The notes: a model not told the origin generated them from the sequence alone. A stretch of DNA of 64,000 nucleotides from Desulforapulum autotrophicum (GCA_020723285.1 DYJE01000002.1:186001-250000), one strand, 5' to 3'. Positions 42,894 to 53,416 are shown, counted from the first letter of the stretch. A program made the numbers and translations.

Positions 42894-45494
42894 GTGAAGT
42901 TTTCCTTGAAGTTAACAAAACTCCTTTTCATTCTTTTCATCATGCCTGTGATGAATGTTCATGCGGATGAATTCGCCGGAACCGGATCACGATGGCCCGT
43001 GCCTCAGCTCAAATCCATCGTAACCGACAGCACCAACACCTACGTCTTTGTCGGGGACGGTGATATATTGAATGTATTCCGGCGAAGCGACACCGATTTC
43101 AAACGCATCGCCCATTTACGCATCGGCAACACAACGGAAGGCATAAGAACACTGGCTTATTACGAAACTCAGACCGCGAAAGTAATCTACGCCGCCTGTG
43201 GATACTCGGGCGTCCAGGTGGTGAACGTTGAAAATCCCCGAAAGCCGACACAACAGCATGTATCATCCTACACCACCTCTGCCATCGGAACCCAACAAGG
43301 CACGAATTACGTCCGGGCATACGATATCGCCATTCACGGAAAATACGCCTATATCGCTGACAACACTTTCGGTATACGTGTATTGTACCTGAACACGCCC
43401 CTGGCTCCACAGGAAATCGGAACACTCAACATGATTAATAATGGGACAGAGTATGAGTATCATGCTCTTGGGGTTGATATTTATGCCACGGGCTATCAAT
43501 CCGATGTCACCGCCGTCGCACTCTTCAATACCATTTACGGGCCGGTGATCGGGAGAATCCTTGTCACCAATATCGGTTCTTCACCCATCGAACTCACCAG
43601 GGATACGGCTACCAATCTTCCATCGATCATGGGAAGCATGAGCGTTCATGTCCGTGATTTCGATAACGGAACCACAGACAAATACGCATATTGCGTGGAT
43701 AGTTTCGGAAACGACATTCTGATCTACGACGTTCACCAGATCAAAGTTTCACCTCGCCCTGTTTTCAGTCAGAGCCGTTCAGGATATGGTGACAACTACC
43801 TCGCCTTGTTCCAGCCCCGTGCCATAGATTTCAGAACCGTCACGACGAACGACACCACCCATTTATACGCCTACGTCACGACCCATTATCCGGCAAAAAA
43901 TGAAGAAACGGGATTTGTCCTGAATCCGGGCCTTTCCATTATCAACATGGACGATGTCACCCATCCAACAGTTTCGAATACCGGCCGTATCATTTTTCCG
44001 GGTGCCAACAGCGTCAAAGTGGCCGGTGACGATGTGTATGTTGCTTCACAGGTAGATGGAATATACCGGATAAAAATTACGGCGGACAGCAACGGCAACC
44101 TGATCCCTCCAGCCGATGACACATCCGGTTACAATCTGGCCAGGACACCCATTAATGCCGAAGATATTTACATCGTCAACAATGAATTCGTTTTCCTCTG
44201 CGACAATCTTGACAGCGTTGATTATGCTGAACCGGATGAGGCGTCCGATATTCATTACGGCGGCCTTACCATACTTCGCGTCAAACCCATGATCAATGCC
44301 GCCGCCGGGACATCCAGCGACCTTGCTAGCCCTGCCTTTCCGGTTCATGAAACATTTCTTCAAACACCGGGTAAAGCCAAAGCGTTCTGCATCAAAGACT
44401 CTTATGAAAACGGATATATCGCCGATGGCAGCGAGGGGATACAGTTTATTTTTTTTGACGAAGGAAACCTGTCATCCCCTCGAATCATTTCCGGCTCCAA
44501 TCTTCCTGTGGCTCAGGGTTACGAAGTCATCGACGTGGACACCAACGGCGACAACACCCTGATCGCCCTTTCAACTGAACCCTCTGGAGAAATTTGGGGG
44601 GTTGACGTCACCACCTCCATTATTTCGAAAGATATTCCGATCAATTACACCGACAAACTTTCGAAGGCCGATCTCCCCGGAGATGGAACAGCCCTCAAAA
44701 TCAAGACATACAAAGGTCAAACAGGCTTGTACGCACTTGTCGCAAACGGAATAAACGGACTTGCCATCGTCAAGGTCATACCGGACACTGAGAATCCGGT
44801 CATCACCCTTCCCCCTCAACCATCAGATATCGTCACCGTGAACACCGGAGAGACCGTCAACGTCTTCGCTGATCCCGAACGAACCGGGATCTACGCTTTC
44901 ACCGTTTCCCAGACCGGAACCGACAGCGTCACAGGAAAAAAACAATTCGGTGTTAAAATTGTCCGTCTCTTCGATGAAAACAACCTGTCACTCATCGATC
45001 CTCAAATCGTCACCACCATAGATACATCCACATACGGAAACGCTGTGGACGTCAGTTATTTTGAGGGCCATCTCTACGTTTTGACGGACAACCCTGACAG
45101 CGCCATGCTTCTATACAATATGGACGACATCCAGAATCCTGTGTTTAAAGGTTATTCAAATTCCTATGGAAGAGGTCGCGCCTTATGGACAACCCGGATC
45201 ACCCTCCCCTGCGAAGATTGTTTGACCGGATATTCTTACATCAAAGGTGTTTTTATCGCCGATGGTCCCGGTGGACTCTCTTTCCGACAGGTGACCAATG
45301 ACAGCAGCGGAATCAGCGACCGAGTGTGGCCGGGTGACGAAGTGTGTTTTATTTCATCGGTCGCAGGTCAAAACATGAAAACAGGCCTGTTCCCCGTATT
45401 TGTTTTTCTTTCGGTCTGCATGGGTTTTGTAGTGATTTGCATGATCCTGATCCGGCATCATGGAATCAACCGGAAAAAACATAAAGAATGTTGA
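42894..45494 (+). CDS. Exported LVIVD-repeat protein with C-terminal anchor
   Basis: Secreted protein of 866 residues. A signal peptide (about 1-24, ending MNVHADEF) is followed by a long series of beta-propeller-like LVIVD repeats. Each has a V-x-V-A-x-x-x-x-G-I/V-x-I/V-x-V/N core (YAACGYSGVQVVNVENPRKP; YIADNTFGIRVLYL; VYVASQVDGIYRIKI; GYIADGSEGIQFIFF). Near the end comes a single TM helix (FPVFVFLSVCMGFVVICMILI) with a short basic tail, so the repeats face the periplasm. The GTG start follows AAAGG. It has no enzyme motif, and the role is unknown; such repeats usually bind partners or build surface assemblies. Confidence 0.78.
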   Translation: MKFSLKLTKLLFILFIMPVMNVHADEFAGTGSRWPVPQLKSIVTDSTNTYVFVGDGDILNVFRRSDTDFKRIAHLRIGNTTEGIRTLAYYETQTAKVIYAACGYSGVQVVNVENPRKPTQQHVSSYTTSAIGTQQGTNYVRAYDIAIHGKYAYIADNTFGIRVLYLNTPLAPQEIGTLNMINNGTEYEYHALGVDIYATGYQSDVTAVALFNTIYGPVIGRILVTNIGSSPIELTRDTATNLPSIMGSMSVHVRDFDNGTTDKYAYCVDSFGNDILIYDVHQIKVSPRPVFSQSRSGYGDNYLALFQPRAIDFRTVTTNDTTHLYAYVTTHYPAKNEETGFVLNPGLSIINMDDVTHPTVSNTGRIIFPGANSVKVAGDDVYVASQVDGIYRIKITADSNGNLIPPADDTSGYNLARTPINAEDIYIVNNEFVFLCDNLDSVDYAEPDEASDIHYGGLTILRVKPMINAAAGTSSDLASPAFPVHETFLQTPGKAKAFCIKDSYENGYIADGSEGIQFIFFDEGNLSSPRIISGSNLPVAQGYEVIDVDTNGDNTLIALSTEPSGEIWGVDVTTSIISKDIPINYTDKLSKADLPGDGTALKIKTYKGQTGLYALVANGINGLAIVKVIPDTENPVITLPPQPSDIVTVNTGETVNVFADPERTGIYAFTVSQTGTDSVTGKKQFGVKIVRLFDENNLSLIDPQIVTTIDTSTYGNAVDVSYFEGHLYVLTDNPDSAMLLYNMDDIQNPVFKGYSNSYGRGRALWTTRITLPCEDCLTGYSYIKGVFIADGPGGLSFRQVTNDSSGISDRVWPGDEVCFISSVAGQNMKTGLFPVFVFLSVCMGFVVICMILIRHHGINRKKHKEC

Positions 45495-45549
45495 GTTCCC
45501 GTTCAACTTCCTCTAAAACAGTTGAAACACAACTTAAAAGGGGGAAACC

Positions 45550-46539
45550 ATGAACAGACTCGTTAAATCAGACGGGACCATCGATTTTGGCATTTTTAAT
45601 CATGCTTTAAATTCAATCAATTATCTTGACTATGCTTTAAAAAGCCCCATGGGACGGACGATTTTCAAGCCGTTCAAGTATCTTCGTTTTAAACAGTTTC
45701 ATTTTATCGGAATCATAGGTCCGGATCTTATGGCGGGCCTTGCCGTCATCGATCTGAAATACGCGGCCAACGGTTTTTTCTATGTGTATGACCGGTCGTC
45801 CGATTGTGTCACGGAAACCAAAGAGATCGCACCTTTCTTCAGCGCGAGAATCAAGCCCGATCCGTCAATACCGGATTCTTCGTTTTCATTCAGAAAGCTT
45901 AAAATATCCATCGAAGGTGGGAAAGTGACCGCCACAGGTGACGATATTTCCATCACCGCAAATCTCGATTTTACAAATTCGAATCCCCTTCGGATCTGCA
46001 CCAGGGCCGGTTACAAAGGCTGGGTCTACACAGAAAAAACCACGCCGCTTCCTCTCACAGGCACCCTCACCTGCAAAGGTAAATCGTGGGATCTTTCTTC
46101 TCCCGCCTACATGGCCCTTTCAGACTGGTCCGCCGGTTTCATGAGACGTGAAACCTGCTGGAACTGGGCGTCCATGGCGTCCACTCTGCCGGATGGAAGA
46201 ACCCTTGGCCTCAACCTGGCCAGCGGCGTAAACGAAACATCCTTTACGGAAAACGCATTCTGGATCAACGGGGCTCTGGTGAAAACCGACACGGTGAATT
46301 TCATCCACCACCCCGAAGATCTCATGAAACCCTGGAACATACGATCCGCTGACGGAAAAATTGATCTGGAATTTCAGCCTATGAACAAAAGGGAAGAAAA
46401 AACAAACGCCCTTCTGGTCGCCACCTGTTTTACCCAGCTCATGGGAACCTATCACGGGAAACTCATCACGGAACAGGGCGAAACCCTAAGTATTTCTGAC
46501 GTTCCTGGATACGCTGAAGACCATTTCGCCCGCTGGTAA
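45550..46539 (+). CDS. DUF2804-domain protein
   Basis: Protein of 329 residues matching the DUF2804 pattern. The key central segment is ALSDWSAGFMRRETCWNWAS, followed by GRTLGLNLASGV and LEFQPMNKREEKTN, then GTYHGKL near the end. GGGGGAAACC lies before the ATG. No signal peptide or TM is seen. The family is of unknown function, and its lipocalin-like all-beta pattern with conserved aromatic residues hints at a hydrophobic ligand. It lies between the LVIVD gene and the RlmL-like gene in the same direction. Confidence 0.85.
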   Translation: MNRLVKSDGTIDFGIFNHALNSINYLDYALKSPMGRTIFKPFKYLRFKQFHFIGIIGPDLMAGLAVIDLKYAANGFFYVYDRSSDCVTETKEIAPFFSARIKPDPSIPDSSFSFRKLKISIEGGKVTATGDDISITANLDFTNSNPLRICTRAGYKGWVYTEKTTPLPLTGTLTCKGKSWDLSSPAYMALSDWSAGFMRRETCWNWASMASTLPDGRTLGLNLASGVNETSFTENAFWINGALVKTDTVNFIHHPEDLMKPWNIRSADGKIDLEFQPMNKREEKTNALLVATCFTQLMGTYHGKLITEQGETLSISDVPGYAEDHFARW

Positions 46540-46663
46540 AACGGTTCGTTCCCATTTGCCCCCATCAGCCCATAAAAAAAACTGCGGTTGTTCTTGACAA
46601 TCGAGCCGACTTCGGGAATGGTGTGCCGCATTTGCAAAAAAACAAAAAAAACGGGGAAACACC

Positions 46664-47806
46664 ATGTACCTTTATCAGAGCAACAACGAATATTACGGAC
46701 AGATTTCCGATGGCCTGGAAGATCTGGGAAGAAAAGAACTGGCCTGGCTTGGAATCAGCCAGATGACCCCTGAACACCGGGGTTTCCGGTTCAAGGCCGA
46801 CCATGCCTCCCTGTACCGGGCCAACTACAAGTCACGGTTGTTCACCCGTATCCTGGCGCCCCTTGTCTCTTTCCCTTGTCACGATGAAAAAAAACTGTAC
46901 GACATGGCCCGTAACATCAACTGGAGCGACTTCATTCAAGAAACCGGCTCCTTTGCTGTTTTCGCCAATATCTCCGACAGCAAAATCAACAATTCCCATT
47001 TCGCATCCCTGAAAGTCAAGGACGCCATTGTGGACCAGTTCAGGGACAAAACCGGTGTTCGTCCCAATGTGGACACCAAATTCCCCGATGTCTGGTTCAA
47101 CTTGCACATCCGGGAAAACAAAGCCGTGATCAGTCTTGACACATCCGGAGGAAGCCTGCATCGGCGCGGTTACCGGCGCAAAACCGTGGACGCTCCCATG
47201 CAGGAGACTCTGGCCGCAGCCATCATCCAGATGACCGAATGGGACGGGGACGAAACACCGCTTTACGATCCCATGTGCGGTTCAGGAACCCTTTTGTGCG
47301 AAGCCCTGATGTACTGCTGCAACATCCCGGCCGGTTATCTCAGGAACGATTTCGGATTCACACGCCTTCCCGACTTCGACAACGCTCTGTGGCAGGATAT
47401 CCGAAACAAAAGCCGGAAACAGATCCGAAAAATACCCGAGCAGCTCATCTCGGGAAGCGACATATCACCCCAGGCTGTTTCAGCGGCCCTTGCCAACATC
47501 AACAAGCTTCCCGGCGGTAAAGTTGTGGATATCATGAAAACCCCTTTTGAAAATATCGGGAATCTTCAGAACACCCTGATCGTCTGTAATCCGCCATACG
47601 GCATACGGCTTGACAAAGGCAAAGACATGGGGCCGTTCTACAAAAAGCTCGGGGATTTTCTGAAATGCAACTGTCAGGGTTCCACAGCGTATATCTATTT
47701 CGGCGACAGGGAATACATCAAAAAGGTGGGACTCAAAGCCGAAAGTAAAATTCCCATGAAAAACGGAGGTCTTGACGGACGCCTTGTGAAATACGTGATG
47801 TATTGA
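46664..47806 (+). CDS. RlmL-like 23S rRNA methyltransferase (THUMP)
   Basis: Methyltransferase of 380 residues matching the N-terminal (RlmL) half of E. coli RlmKL, which makes m2G2445 of 23S rRNA. It has an N-terminal ferredoxin-like/THUMP region (about 1-155) and the UPF0020 catalytic domain with DPMCGSGTLLCEAL (SAM motif I), GSDISPQAVSAALAN and CNPPYGIRL (NPPY catalytic motif). GGGGAAACACC precedes the ATG. The RlmK-like half is a separate gene 4 kb upstream on the other strand. Other THUMP methyltransferases are similar, so the exact base is inferred. Confidence 0.85.
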   Translation: MYLYQSNNEYYGQISDGLEDLGRKELAWLGISQMTPEHRGFRFKADHASLYRANYKSRLFTRILAPLVSFPCHDEKKLYDMARNINWSDFIQETGSFAVFANISDSKINNSHFASLKVKDAIVDQFRDKTGVRPNVDTKFPDVWFNLHIRENKAVISLDTSGGSLHRRGYRRKTVDAPMQETLAAAIIQMTEWDGDETPLYDPMCGSGTLLCEALMYCCNIPAGYLRNDFGFTRLPDFDNALWQDIRNKSRKQIRKIPEQLISGSDISPQAVSAALANINKLPGGKVVDIMKTPFENIGNLQNTLIVCNPPYGIRLDKGKDMGPFYKKLGDFLKCNCQGSTAYIYFGDREYIKKVGLKAESKIPMKNGGLDGRLVKYVMY

Positions 47807-47816
47807 TTCTCCGTTA

Positions 47817-48794
47817 TCATCCCGGTTTAACGGCAATGATTTTCTGGTTCGAGGTGGTCTTCCCGGACAAACGGGCCAGAAGATCTACAGCCGTAAACAC
47901 CGCAAGGACCATAGGATTCCTGTCACTCAGGATGAAAGACAGCGTATTCTTAATCTTTCCCTCAGGAAGCCTGTGACATAACAAAGCGTGAACACTGAAA
48001 ACCCAGATCACCGGTGCCAGAAGATCCTCAGTACAAACCACCTTGAGCCCACAACGTTCAACCAATTCGATCAAACCGCCCCTGTCGAACAGGTGAAGGT
48101 GTCTTGGAAAATAATACCCGCCCCAGAATGAACGCTTGAAAAACCTCCGGTCATATCCATCCCTGTTCGGTGTTTCAATGCTGACAAATCCGCCGGGCTT
48201 GAGGCTTTTCGCCAGTTTGTTCATCACCGCAACCGGATCGGCCACATGCTCGATAAGCTGGTTCATGATGATCAGATCAAAACTCTGATCTTCCAGATTT
48301 GCTCGTTCAACGGCCACCGATTCAATCGGAATGCCCAGAGATCGGCACCGGTCAAGTGTTTCACGGCTAATTTTCATGTCCAGCCCCGTCACGGTGAGAG
48401 AGGGGTGCTTTTTTTTCAATTCCACAAGAAGCGAGCTGTCACCGCAACCCACTTCGAGAATATGAGATGATTTTCTGAACACCTTGCGGAAATATCCGAG
48501 CCTACGTCGGATCACCACGGATTTCAGACGTGCGACAAGGCGTGACTCAGCGGATGTGTGACGCCCGGACACGGTGTAGTAATCGGAAGGATAAGCCAGG
48601 TGAAGACTCTCATCCGACGGCCTCGGATCAAGATAGACGTGACCGCAGCTTAGACAATTTCTAAATGTGAACGTCTGATTCGAGGTGTTGTATTCGTAGT
48701 CTTTCCCGGTTGCGAAAACCGTTGAATCATCAGAGCCGCAGAGACCACAGACTGTTTCGTCGCAGGATATAACCGCCGGATTATTTGTGTTCAT
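47817..48794 (-). CDS. SAM-dependent methyltransferase with zinc ribbon
   Basis: Class I methyltransferase of 325 residues. The N-terminus carries a four-Cys ribbon (CGLCGSDD; CLSCGHVYLDPRP), as in Methyltransf_13/23 fusions. Then motif I ILEVGCGDSSLLVEL, LIIMNQLIEHVADP and GGFVSIETPNRDG follow. A hydrophobic region near the C-terminus (about 275-305) may touch the membrane. The ATG at 48794 overlaps the upstream radical SAM gene by 14 bases, so the two are co-translated. GGGGATAAGTGTA is a fair ribosome site. The substrate is unknown; related enzymes act in sugar, lipid or cofactor synthesis. Confidence 0.82.
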   Translation of the reverse strand: MNTNNPAVISCDETVCGLCGSDDSTVFATGKDYEYNTSNQTFTFRNCLSCGHVYLDPRPSDESLHLAYPSDYYTVSGRHTSAESRLVARLKSVVIRRRLGYFRKVFRKSSHILEVGCGDSSLLVELKKKHPSLTVTGLDMKISRETLDRCRSLGIPIESVAVERANLEDQSFDLIIMNQLIEHVADPVAVMNKLAKSLKPGGFVSIETPNRDGYDRRFFKRSFWGGYYFPRHLHLFDRGGLIELVERCGLKVVCTEDLLAPVIWVFSVHALLCHRLPEGKIKNTLSFILSDRNPMVLAVFTAVDLLARLSGKTTSNQKIIAVKPG

Positions 48795-49869
48795 TACACT
48801 TATCCCCATCCGTTTTATGATCAAAAACGGTCTGATAATCCACAGGAAGATCCCCCATATCCGGCAGCCTGGAAAGAACCTCCCGCTGGAAATGATGATC
48901 CTCCGCCGCCACGCAAATACCGGGATACCCTTTGAGATAAGGATTGTTCCTCATTTTCATGACCACGTCCTTCAATTTCCCTGTTCTGACATTGCCAAAA
49001 GAGATGTGCATGAACGGACAGGGCAGAATGTCTCCGTAAGGCGTGATATAAATCTTTTCCATGGCGGCCGGACATCCTTTGCCATTTCGTCCGGGTTCAT
49101 GGTCAGTTGACGTGGCGGGAAACCTGTCCATGAGCTGTTGAAGATATTCCCGGTCAGAACCTTTTAAAATCACATGGCGGTTGCCGGTCCAGTTGCCGCA
49201 GGGAACCGCAAGATTGAAAAGGCAGATCGCTCCAAGACCGTTCACGAGCCTGATCATGCTTTCAAGCTCTTTTGATCGCAGATTGTCATGGGTTACCGTA
49301 GTTCCCACAAGAACCTGCATCCCGGCTTTTTTCGCATGCCTCACCGCATGCATCACACCGTCATATGAATGTTTCGATCCCCTGAACCGGTTATGCACAT
49401 CGCGATACGGACTGTCCAGACTGGTGGTGATGCAGTTGACACCCAGCCTGGCAAGCGTATCCGCCTTTTCTTTTGAAAGGAGCATTCCGTTGGTTTGGAT
49501 CGAGATGTAATGCTTTCCAGGCTTGAGGGCCGGAATCAGATCATAAAGTCCGGGCCAGAGCAGAGGTTCGCCACCCGTGATGTTGAATGAAAGGTTATCC
49601 AGACTTTCGGCCTGTTTCACGATGTTTCTGTAATCGTCAAGGCTCAGCACTCCCCTTTCCTTATTCAAAAGCCCGGTCGAACAGTGAGCGCAGGCGAGAT
49701 TGCACTGGTAGGACACGGCCAGATCGATGATCCGCATTCCCTGTTTTTTTTTAACCAGCGACTCCATCCGGTTCATCACCTGATGTTTCACAAGAGAAAA
49801 CCGGAAGGGTTTCAATGTGTAATAGATAAACAGGCCATGCCTGATCATATCCGAGCGTTTCAATGCCAT
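48781..49869 (-). CDS. Radical SAM protein (SPASM-like)
   Basis: Radical SAM enzyme of 362 residues with cluster motif CNLACAHC (about 55-62) followed by FNITGGEPLLWP and SIQTNGML. A C-terminal Cys group (CPAAMEKIYITPYGDILPCPFMHISFG) suggests a SPASM/twitch-type auxiliary cluster. AGGATGAT precedes the ATG at 49869. It runs into the methyltransferase gene by 14 bases, a pair that suggests stepwise modification of one substrate. No precursor peptide was seen nearby. The adjacent divergent gene is nuoA. Confidence 0.85.
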   Translation of the reverse strand: MALKRSDMIRHGLFIYYTLKPFRFSLVKHQVMNRMESLVKKKQGMRIIDLAVSYQCNLACAHCSTGLLNKERGVLSLDDYRNIVKQAESLDNLSFNITGGEPLLWPGLYDLIPALKPGKHYISIQTNGMLLSKEKADTLARLGVNCITTSLDSPYRDVHNRFRGSKHSYDGVMHAVRHAKKAGMQVLVGTTVTHDNLRSKELESMIRLVNGLGAICLFNLAVPCGNWTGNRHVILKGSDREYLQQLMDRFPATSTDHEPGRNGKGCPAAMEKIYITPYGDILPCPFMHISFGNVRTGKLKDVVMKMRNNPYLKGYPGICVAAEDHHFQREVLSRLPDMGDLPVDYQTVFDHKTDGDKCNEHK

Positions 49870-49984
49870 ATCATCCTGATCAAATAATTGCGTGTGAATT
49901 GGTTTAACAGCTTCCAGTCAAGCCTTATATAAACAAAAACAGTCTGTCAAACAGGATTCCGCGTATCACCATGATTTCCCATGC

Positions 49985-50014
49985 TTGACACAAGGGTGAA
50001 AAAAATAATATAAA
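49985..50014 (+). promoter_or_regulatory. Sigma-70-type promoter for nuo operon
   Basis: TTGACA (49985-49990), 18 bases, TATAAA (50009-50014), about 97 bases before nuoA. It is the best match in the 241-base gap. Confidence 0.65.
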
Positions 50015-50110
50015 TTCTTATTCTTCACGGTAAACGATTCATTCATTTTCTAAACAACATCAGCTCATTGTTTATTTAATAACCTCATAATATCAGCAGG
50101 ATCGTATGGC

Positions 50111-50521
50111 ATGACCGAATCTCTTAACGTTCCTCTCTGGCCTTTGACTCTCTACATTGCGGCTGTTCTACTCATGGCCGCCGCCATTGTCATCCTTTCG
50201 TTTTTCATGGGAGAGCGTCATTCTGAACGGACCACCGGCGAACCCTATGAATCCGGTATTGCCCCCACAGGATCGGCGAGAATCAGGTTCGATATCAAAT
50301 TTTACCTCTCGGCCATGTTTTTCGTGCTGTTCGACCTTGAAGCCGTCTTTCTTTTCGCCTGGGCCATTGCAGCGCGTCCCCTGGGCTGGTTCGGTTATCT
50401 GGAAGTGGCGATTTTTATCGGCGTTCTCATGCTGGCCCTGTTCTATCTCTTTCGGGTGGGCGCGCTGGACTGGAGAACATCGGGGCAACGAAAACCAGGA
50501 ATCGGTAAATACGGTAAATAA
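50111..50521 (+). CDS. nuoA: NADH-quinone oxidoreductase subunit A
   Basis: Membrane subunit of complex I, 136 residues. Three TM segments (about 9-31, 62-85 and 92-115) are seen, with the typical [21 protein letters not shown] loop. First gene of the nuo operon; the nuoB ATG begins four bases after its stop. Confidence 0.96.
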   Translation: MTESLNVPLWPLTLYIAAVLLMAAAIVILSFFMGERHSERTTGEPYESGIAPTGSARIRFDIKFYLSAMFFVLFDLEAVFLFAWAIAARPLGWFGYLEVAIFIGVLMLALFYLFRVGALDWRTSGQRKPGIGKYGK

Positions 50522-50525
50522 ATCC

Positions 50526-51140
50526 ATGAATACAAAGAGGAAAAATTCGCCGGATGGGACTCTTGAAGACGTCGTGAAGCAGAACATCACCTTTGCGAAA
50601 TTGCAGGATCTTGTAGCCTGGGGGCGAAAAAATTCCATCTGGCCCTTTGGCTTCGGCCTGTCCTGCTGTTTTGTCGAACTGGCCACCAGCCTCACAAGCC
50701 GCTATGACATTGCCAGGTTTGGCGCGGAGGTGATCCGGGGAACACCTAGGGAGGCGGATCTCATGATCATCGCCGGAACGCCTTTCATCAAGATGGCTCC
50801 GGTCATTTTGAGGCTTTACGAGCAGATGATGGAACCGCGATGGGTGATATCCATGGGGTCCTGCGCCAACTCCGGGGGCATGTACGACATCTACAGTGTG
50901 ATCCAGGGTGTGGACAAAATTTTACCCGTGGATGTGTACATTCCCGGTTGTCCGCCCAATCCGGCGGCGTTTCTCCATGGGGTGATGCTTCTTCAGGATT
51001 TGATCGGAAAGGAACGGAGGCCTGTGAGCTGGATCGCTGGCCCACAGGGCGTGAGTCGCGGGCCTGTACCGTCGATGAAAAACCTGAAACGCACAGAGCG
51101 GATGGCGACGACGGTACTTGAATCGCCGGATCATGTTTAA
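50526..51140 (+). CDS. nuoB: NADH-quinone oxidoreductase subunit B
   Basis: Peripheral-arm subunit carrying the last Fe-S cluster (N2) before quinone, 204 residues. Ligands are visible in [12 protein letters not shown] (CC pair), [11 protein letters not shown] and PGCPPNP. The ATG is at 50526, just after the nuoA stop; the open frame extends upstream into nuoA but without a start signal. Confidence 0.97.
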   Translation: MNTKRKNSPDGTLEDVVKQNITFAKLQDLVAWGRKNSIWPFGFGLSCCFVELATSLTSRYDIARFGAEVIRGTPREADLMIIAGTPFIKMAPVILRLYEQMMEPRWVISMGSCANSGGMYDIYSVIQGVDKILPVDVYIPGCPPNPAAFLHGVMLLQDLIGKERRPVSWIAGPQGVSRGPVPSMKNLKRTERMATTVLESPDHV

Positions 51141-51166
51141 TATGAATCTCGAAGGATGATTACCGG

Positions 51167-52918
51167 ATGATAACCTCTGCCACAGACAGCGCGGACAAAC
51201 TGATGGAACGTTTCGGAGGTTCTGTCTTGAAGAAACAGCAGGCGCAGGACGGTACACCCACGTTCTGGCTCCATGCCGACAGCTTTAAAGACGCCCTTCG
51301 GTATTTGAAAGAGCAGGCTGAGCCCCCCTATTCCATGCTCTACGATCTCACCGCCCTGGACGAGCGCAGACGAAAAAAAGAAGACGGAATTCCATCTTAC
51401 GACTTTACCGTGGTTTATCACCTCATGTCGTTTGAACGAAACGAAGACCTGAGGATCAAAGTCCCCTTGAACGGAGAATATCCGGCCCTTGACTCCATCA
51501 CATCGTTCTGGCCCGCCGCAGACTGGTATGAGCGCGAAATCTGGGACATGTTCGGAATTACGTTCACCGGCCATCCATCCCTTCGCCGCATTCTCATGCC
51601 CCGTTCGTGGAAAGGCCATCCGCTTCGGAAAGAACACCCGGCCAGGGCCACAGAAATGGGCCCGTTCACGATGCCTCTTGAAGACATAATCCGTGAAGAG
51701 GAAGCCTTGCGTTTCCGTCCTTCGGATTTTGGACTGTCAGAAGGACTCGAAGACACGGACTTCATGTTTCTGAATCTCGGCCCCCAGCATCCGGGAACGC
51801 ACGGTTTGTTAAGAATCGCCCTGCAACTGGACGGTGAAGAGATCGTGGACGCCATTCCCGAAATCGGATTCCACCACCGGGGCGCTGAAAAAATGGGCGA
51901 ACGCCAGACATGGCACACATACATTCCCTACACTGACCGCATCGATTATCTGGGCGGCGTGATGAACAACCTCCCCTACGTGCTTGCCGTTGAAAAACTC
52001 GCCGGGATCACCGTGCCTGACCGGGTGAACGTGATCCGCATTCTTTTATGCGAGCTGTTCCGGGCAGCCAACCATCTGGTCTGGCTGGGGACCTTCGTGA
52101 CGGACGTGGGGGCCATGTCGCCTGTTTTTTTCACTTTCAACGACAGGGAGCATATTTTTGAAATCATCACCGCCATCACAGGCGGCCGCATGCATCCCAG
52201 CTGGTTCCGCATCGGTGGCGTGGCCCAGGATCTTCCCGCAGGATGGGACACTCTGGTGCGGCGTTTTCTCGCCTACCTCCCTCCACGGCTCAAGGAATAC
52301 CACACCCTGATCATGGGAAACTCCATTTTTAAAGCCAGAACCAAGGGCGTAGGTGCTTACACCGTGAAAGACGCCATGAACTGGGGCGTCACCGGACCGG
52401 GCTTGAGAGCCTGTGGTTATGAATGGGACTTGCGGAAAAAACGTCCGTATTCCGGTTATGACGCCTTTGATTTCGACATCCCCACCGCGTCAAAGGGTGA
52501 CTGTTATGACCGGGCCGTGGTCAGGCTTGAGGAAATCCGCCAAAGTTTAAAAATTATCGAGCAATGCCTGAACAATATGCCCGAAGGTCCGTATAAAGCG
52601 GACCATCCCCTGACCACGCCGCCGTCCAAAGAACGGACGCTCAAAGACATCGACACCCTGATTCCGCATTTTCTCGGAGTGGGCTGGGGGCCGGTGATCC
52701 CTAAAGGTGAGGTATGCGTTCCCATCGAAGCCAACAAAGGTTTGAACAGCTATTATCTGGTGAGCGAAGGAGATATCCATGCCTACCGGGTTCGGATCAG
52801 GACGCCGTCCTTTCCCCATCTCCAGATGGTCCCGGCCATCACCCGGGGCCTTCTGGTGCCCGATCTCCTGGCGATTCTGGGGAGTATCGATTATGTTCTG
52901 GCGGACCTGGACAGATAG
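51167..52918 (+). CDS. nuoCD: NADH-quinone oxidoreductase subunits C and D, fused
   Basis: Fused 30-kDa plus 49-kDa subunits, 583 residues. The NuoC part (about 1-170) ends with [20 protein letters not shown]. The NuoD part starts near residue 200 with [16 protein letters not shown] and closes with [20 protein letters not shown] and [12 protein letters not shown]. The same fusion occurs in E. coli. Lying between B and E, it forms the quinone-site core of the peripheral arm. Confidence 0.97.
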   Translation: MITSATDSADKLMERFGGSVLKKQQAQDGTPTFWLHADSFKDALRYLKEQAEPPYSMLYDLTALDERRRKKEDGIPSYDFTVVYHLMSFERNEDLRIKVPLNGEYPALDSITSFWPAADWYEREIWDMFGITFTGHPSLRRILMPRSWKGHPLRKEHPARATEMGPFTMPLEDIIREEEALRFRPSDFGLSEGLEDTDFMFLNLGPQHPGTHGLLRIALQLDGEEIVDAIPEIGFHHRGAEKMGERQTWHTYIPYTDRIDYLGGVMNNLPYVLAVEKLAGITVPDRVNVIRILLCELFRAANHLVWLGTFVTDVGAMSPVFFTFNDREHIFEIITAITGGRMHPSWFRIGGVAQDLPAGWDTLVRRFLAYLPPRLKEYHTLIMGNSIFKARTKGVGAYTVKDAMNWGVTGPGLRACGYEWDLRKKRPYSGYDAFDFDIPTASKGDCYDRAVVRLEEIRQSLKIIEQCLNNMPEGPYKADHPLTTPPSKERTLKDIDTLIPHFLGVGWGPVIPKGEVCVPIEANKGLNSYYLVSEGDIHAYRVRIRTPSFPHLQMVPAITRGLLVPDLLAILGSIDYVLADLDR

Positions 52919-52951
52919 AGAGACCTGAAACACTGAAGGAATAACAAGCCC

Positions 52952-53416
52952 ATGCTGAGTCACGAAGAAATCGAAGAAATTCAGGATGCCCTGTCACATT
53001 GTGAAAAAAAACGGGCGGCGGGCCTTGACGCCCTGAAAATTGTCCAGCGTCACCGTGGCTGGGTGTCTGACGAGTCCTTGAAAGACGTGGCTGAAATCCT
53101 TGACATGAGCCCTTCGGAACTGGATTCCGTGGCCACCTTTTACAGCCTGATCTTCAGAAGGCCGGTCGGCCGCCATGTGATACTGCTCTGCGACAGTGTC
53201 AGCTGCTGGGTCATGGGCTACGAATCGGTTTACGACACCCTGAAGAGAAAACTGGGCATAGTCTTCGGCGAAACCACAAAAGACGGCCGGTTCACCCTGC
53301 TTCCCCACCCCTGCCTGGGAGCCTGTGATCGCGCACCGGCCATGATGGTGGACAACGAACTTTACGGCCCGCTTGACGAAGGGCTTATTGATCAGATTCT
53401 CAATAGTTGCGAATAA
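52952..53416 (+). CDS. nuoE: NADH-quinone oxidoreductase subunit E
   Basis: 24-kDa-type subunit of the NADH-oxidising module, 154 residues, with a thioredoxin-like [2Fe-2S] domain. Ligand Cys residues appear in CDSVSCWVMGYES and HPCLGACDRAPAMMVDN. Its presence with F and G means this complex has the full NADH dehydrogenase module, which many anaerobe Nuo operons lack. Confidence 0.95.
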   Translation: MLSHEEIEEIQDALSHCEKKRAAGLDALKIVQRHRGWVSDESLKDVAEILDMSPSELDSVATFYSLIFRRPVGRHVILLCDSVSCWVMGYESVYDTLKRKLGIVFGETTKDGRFTLLPHPCLGACDRAPAMMVDNELYGPLDEGLIDQILNSCE

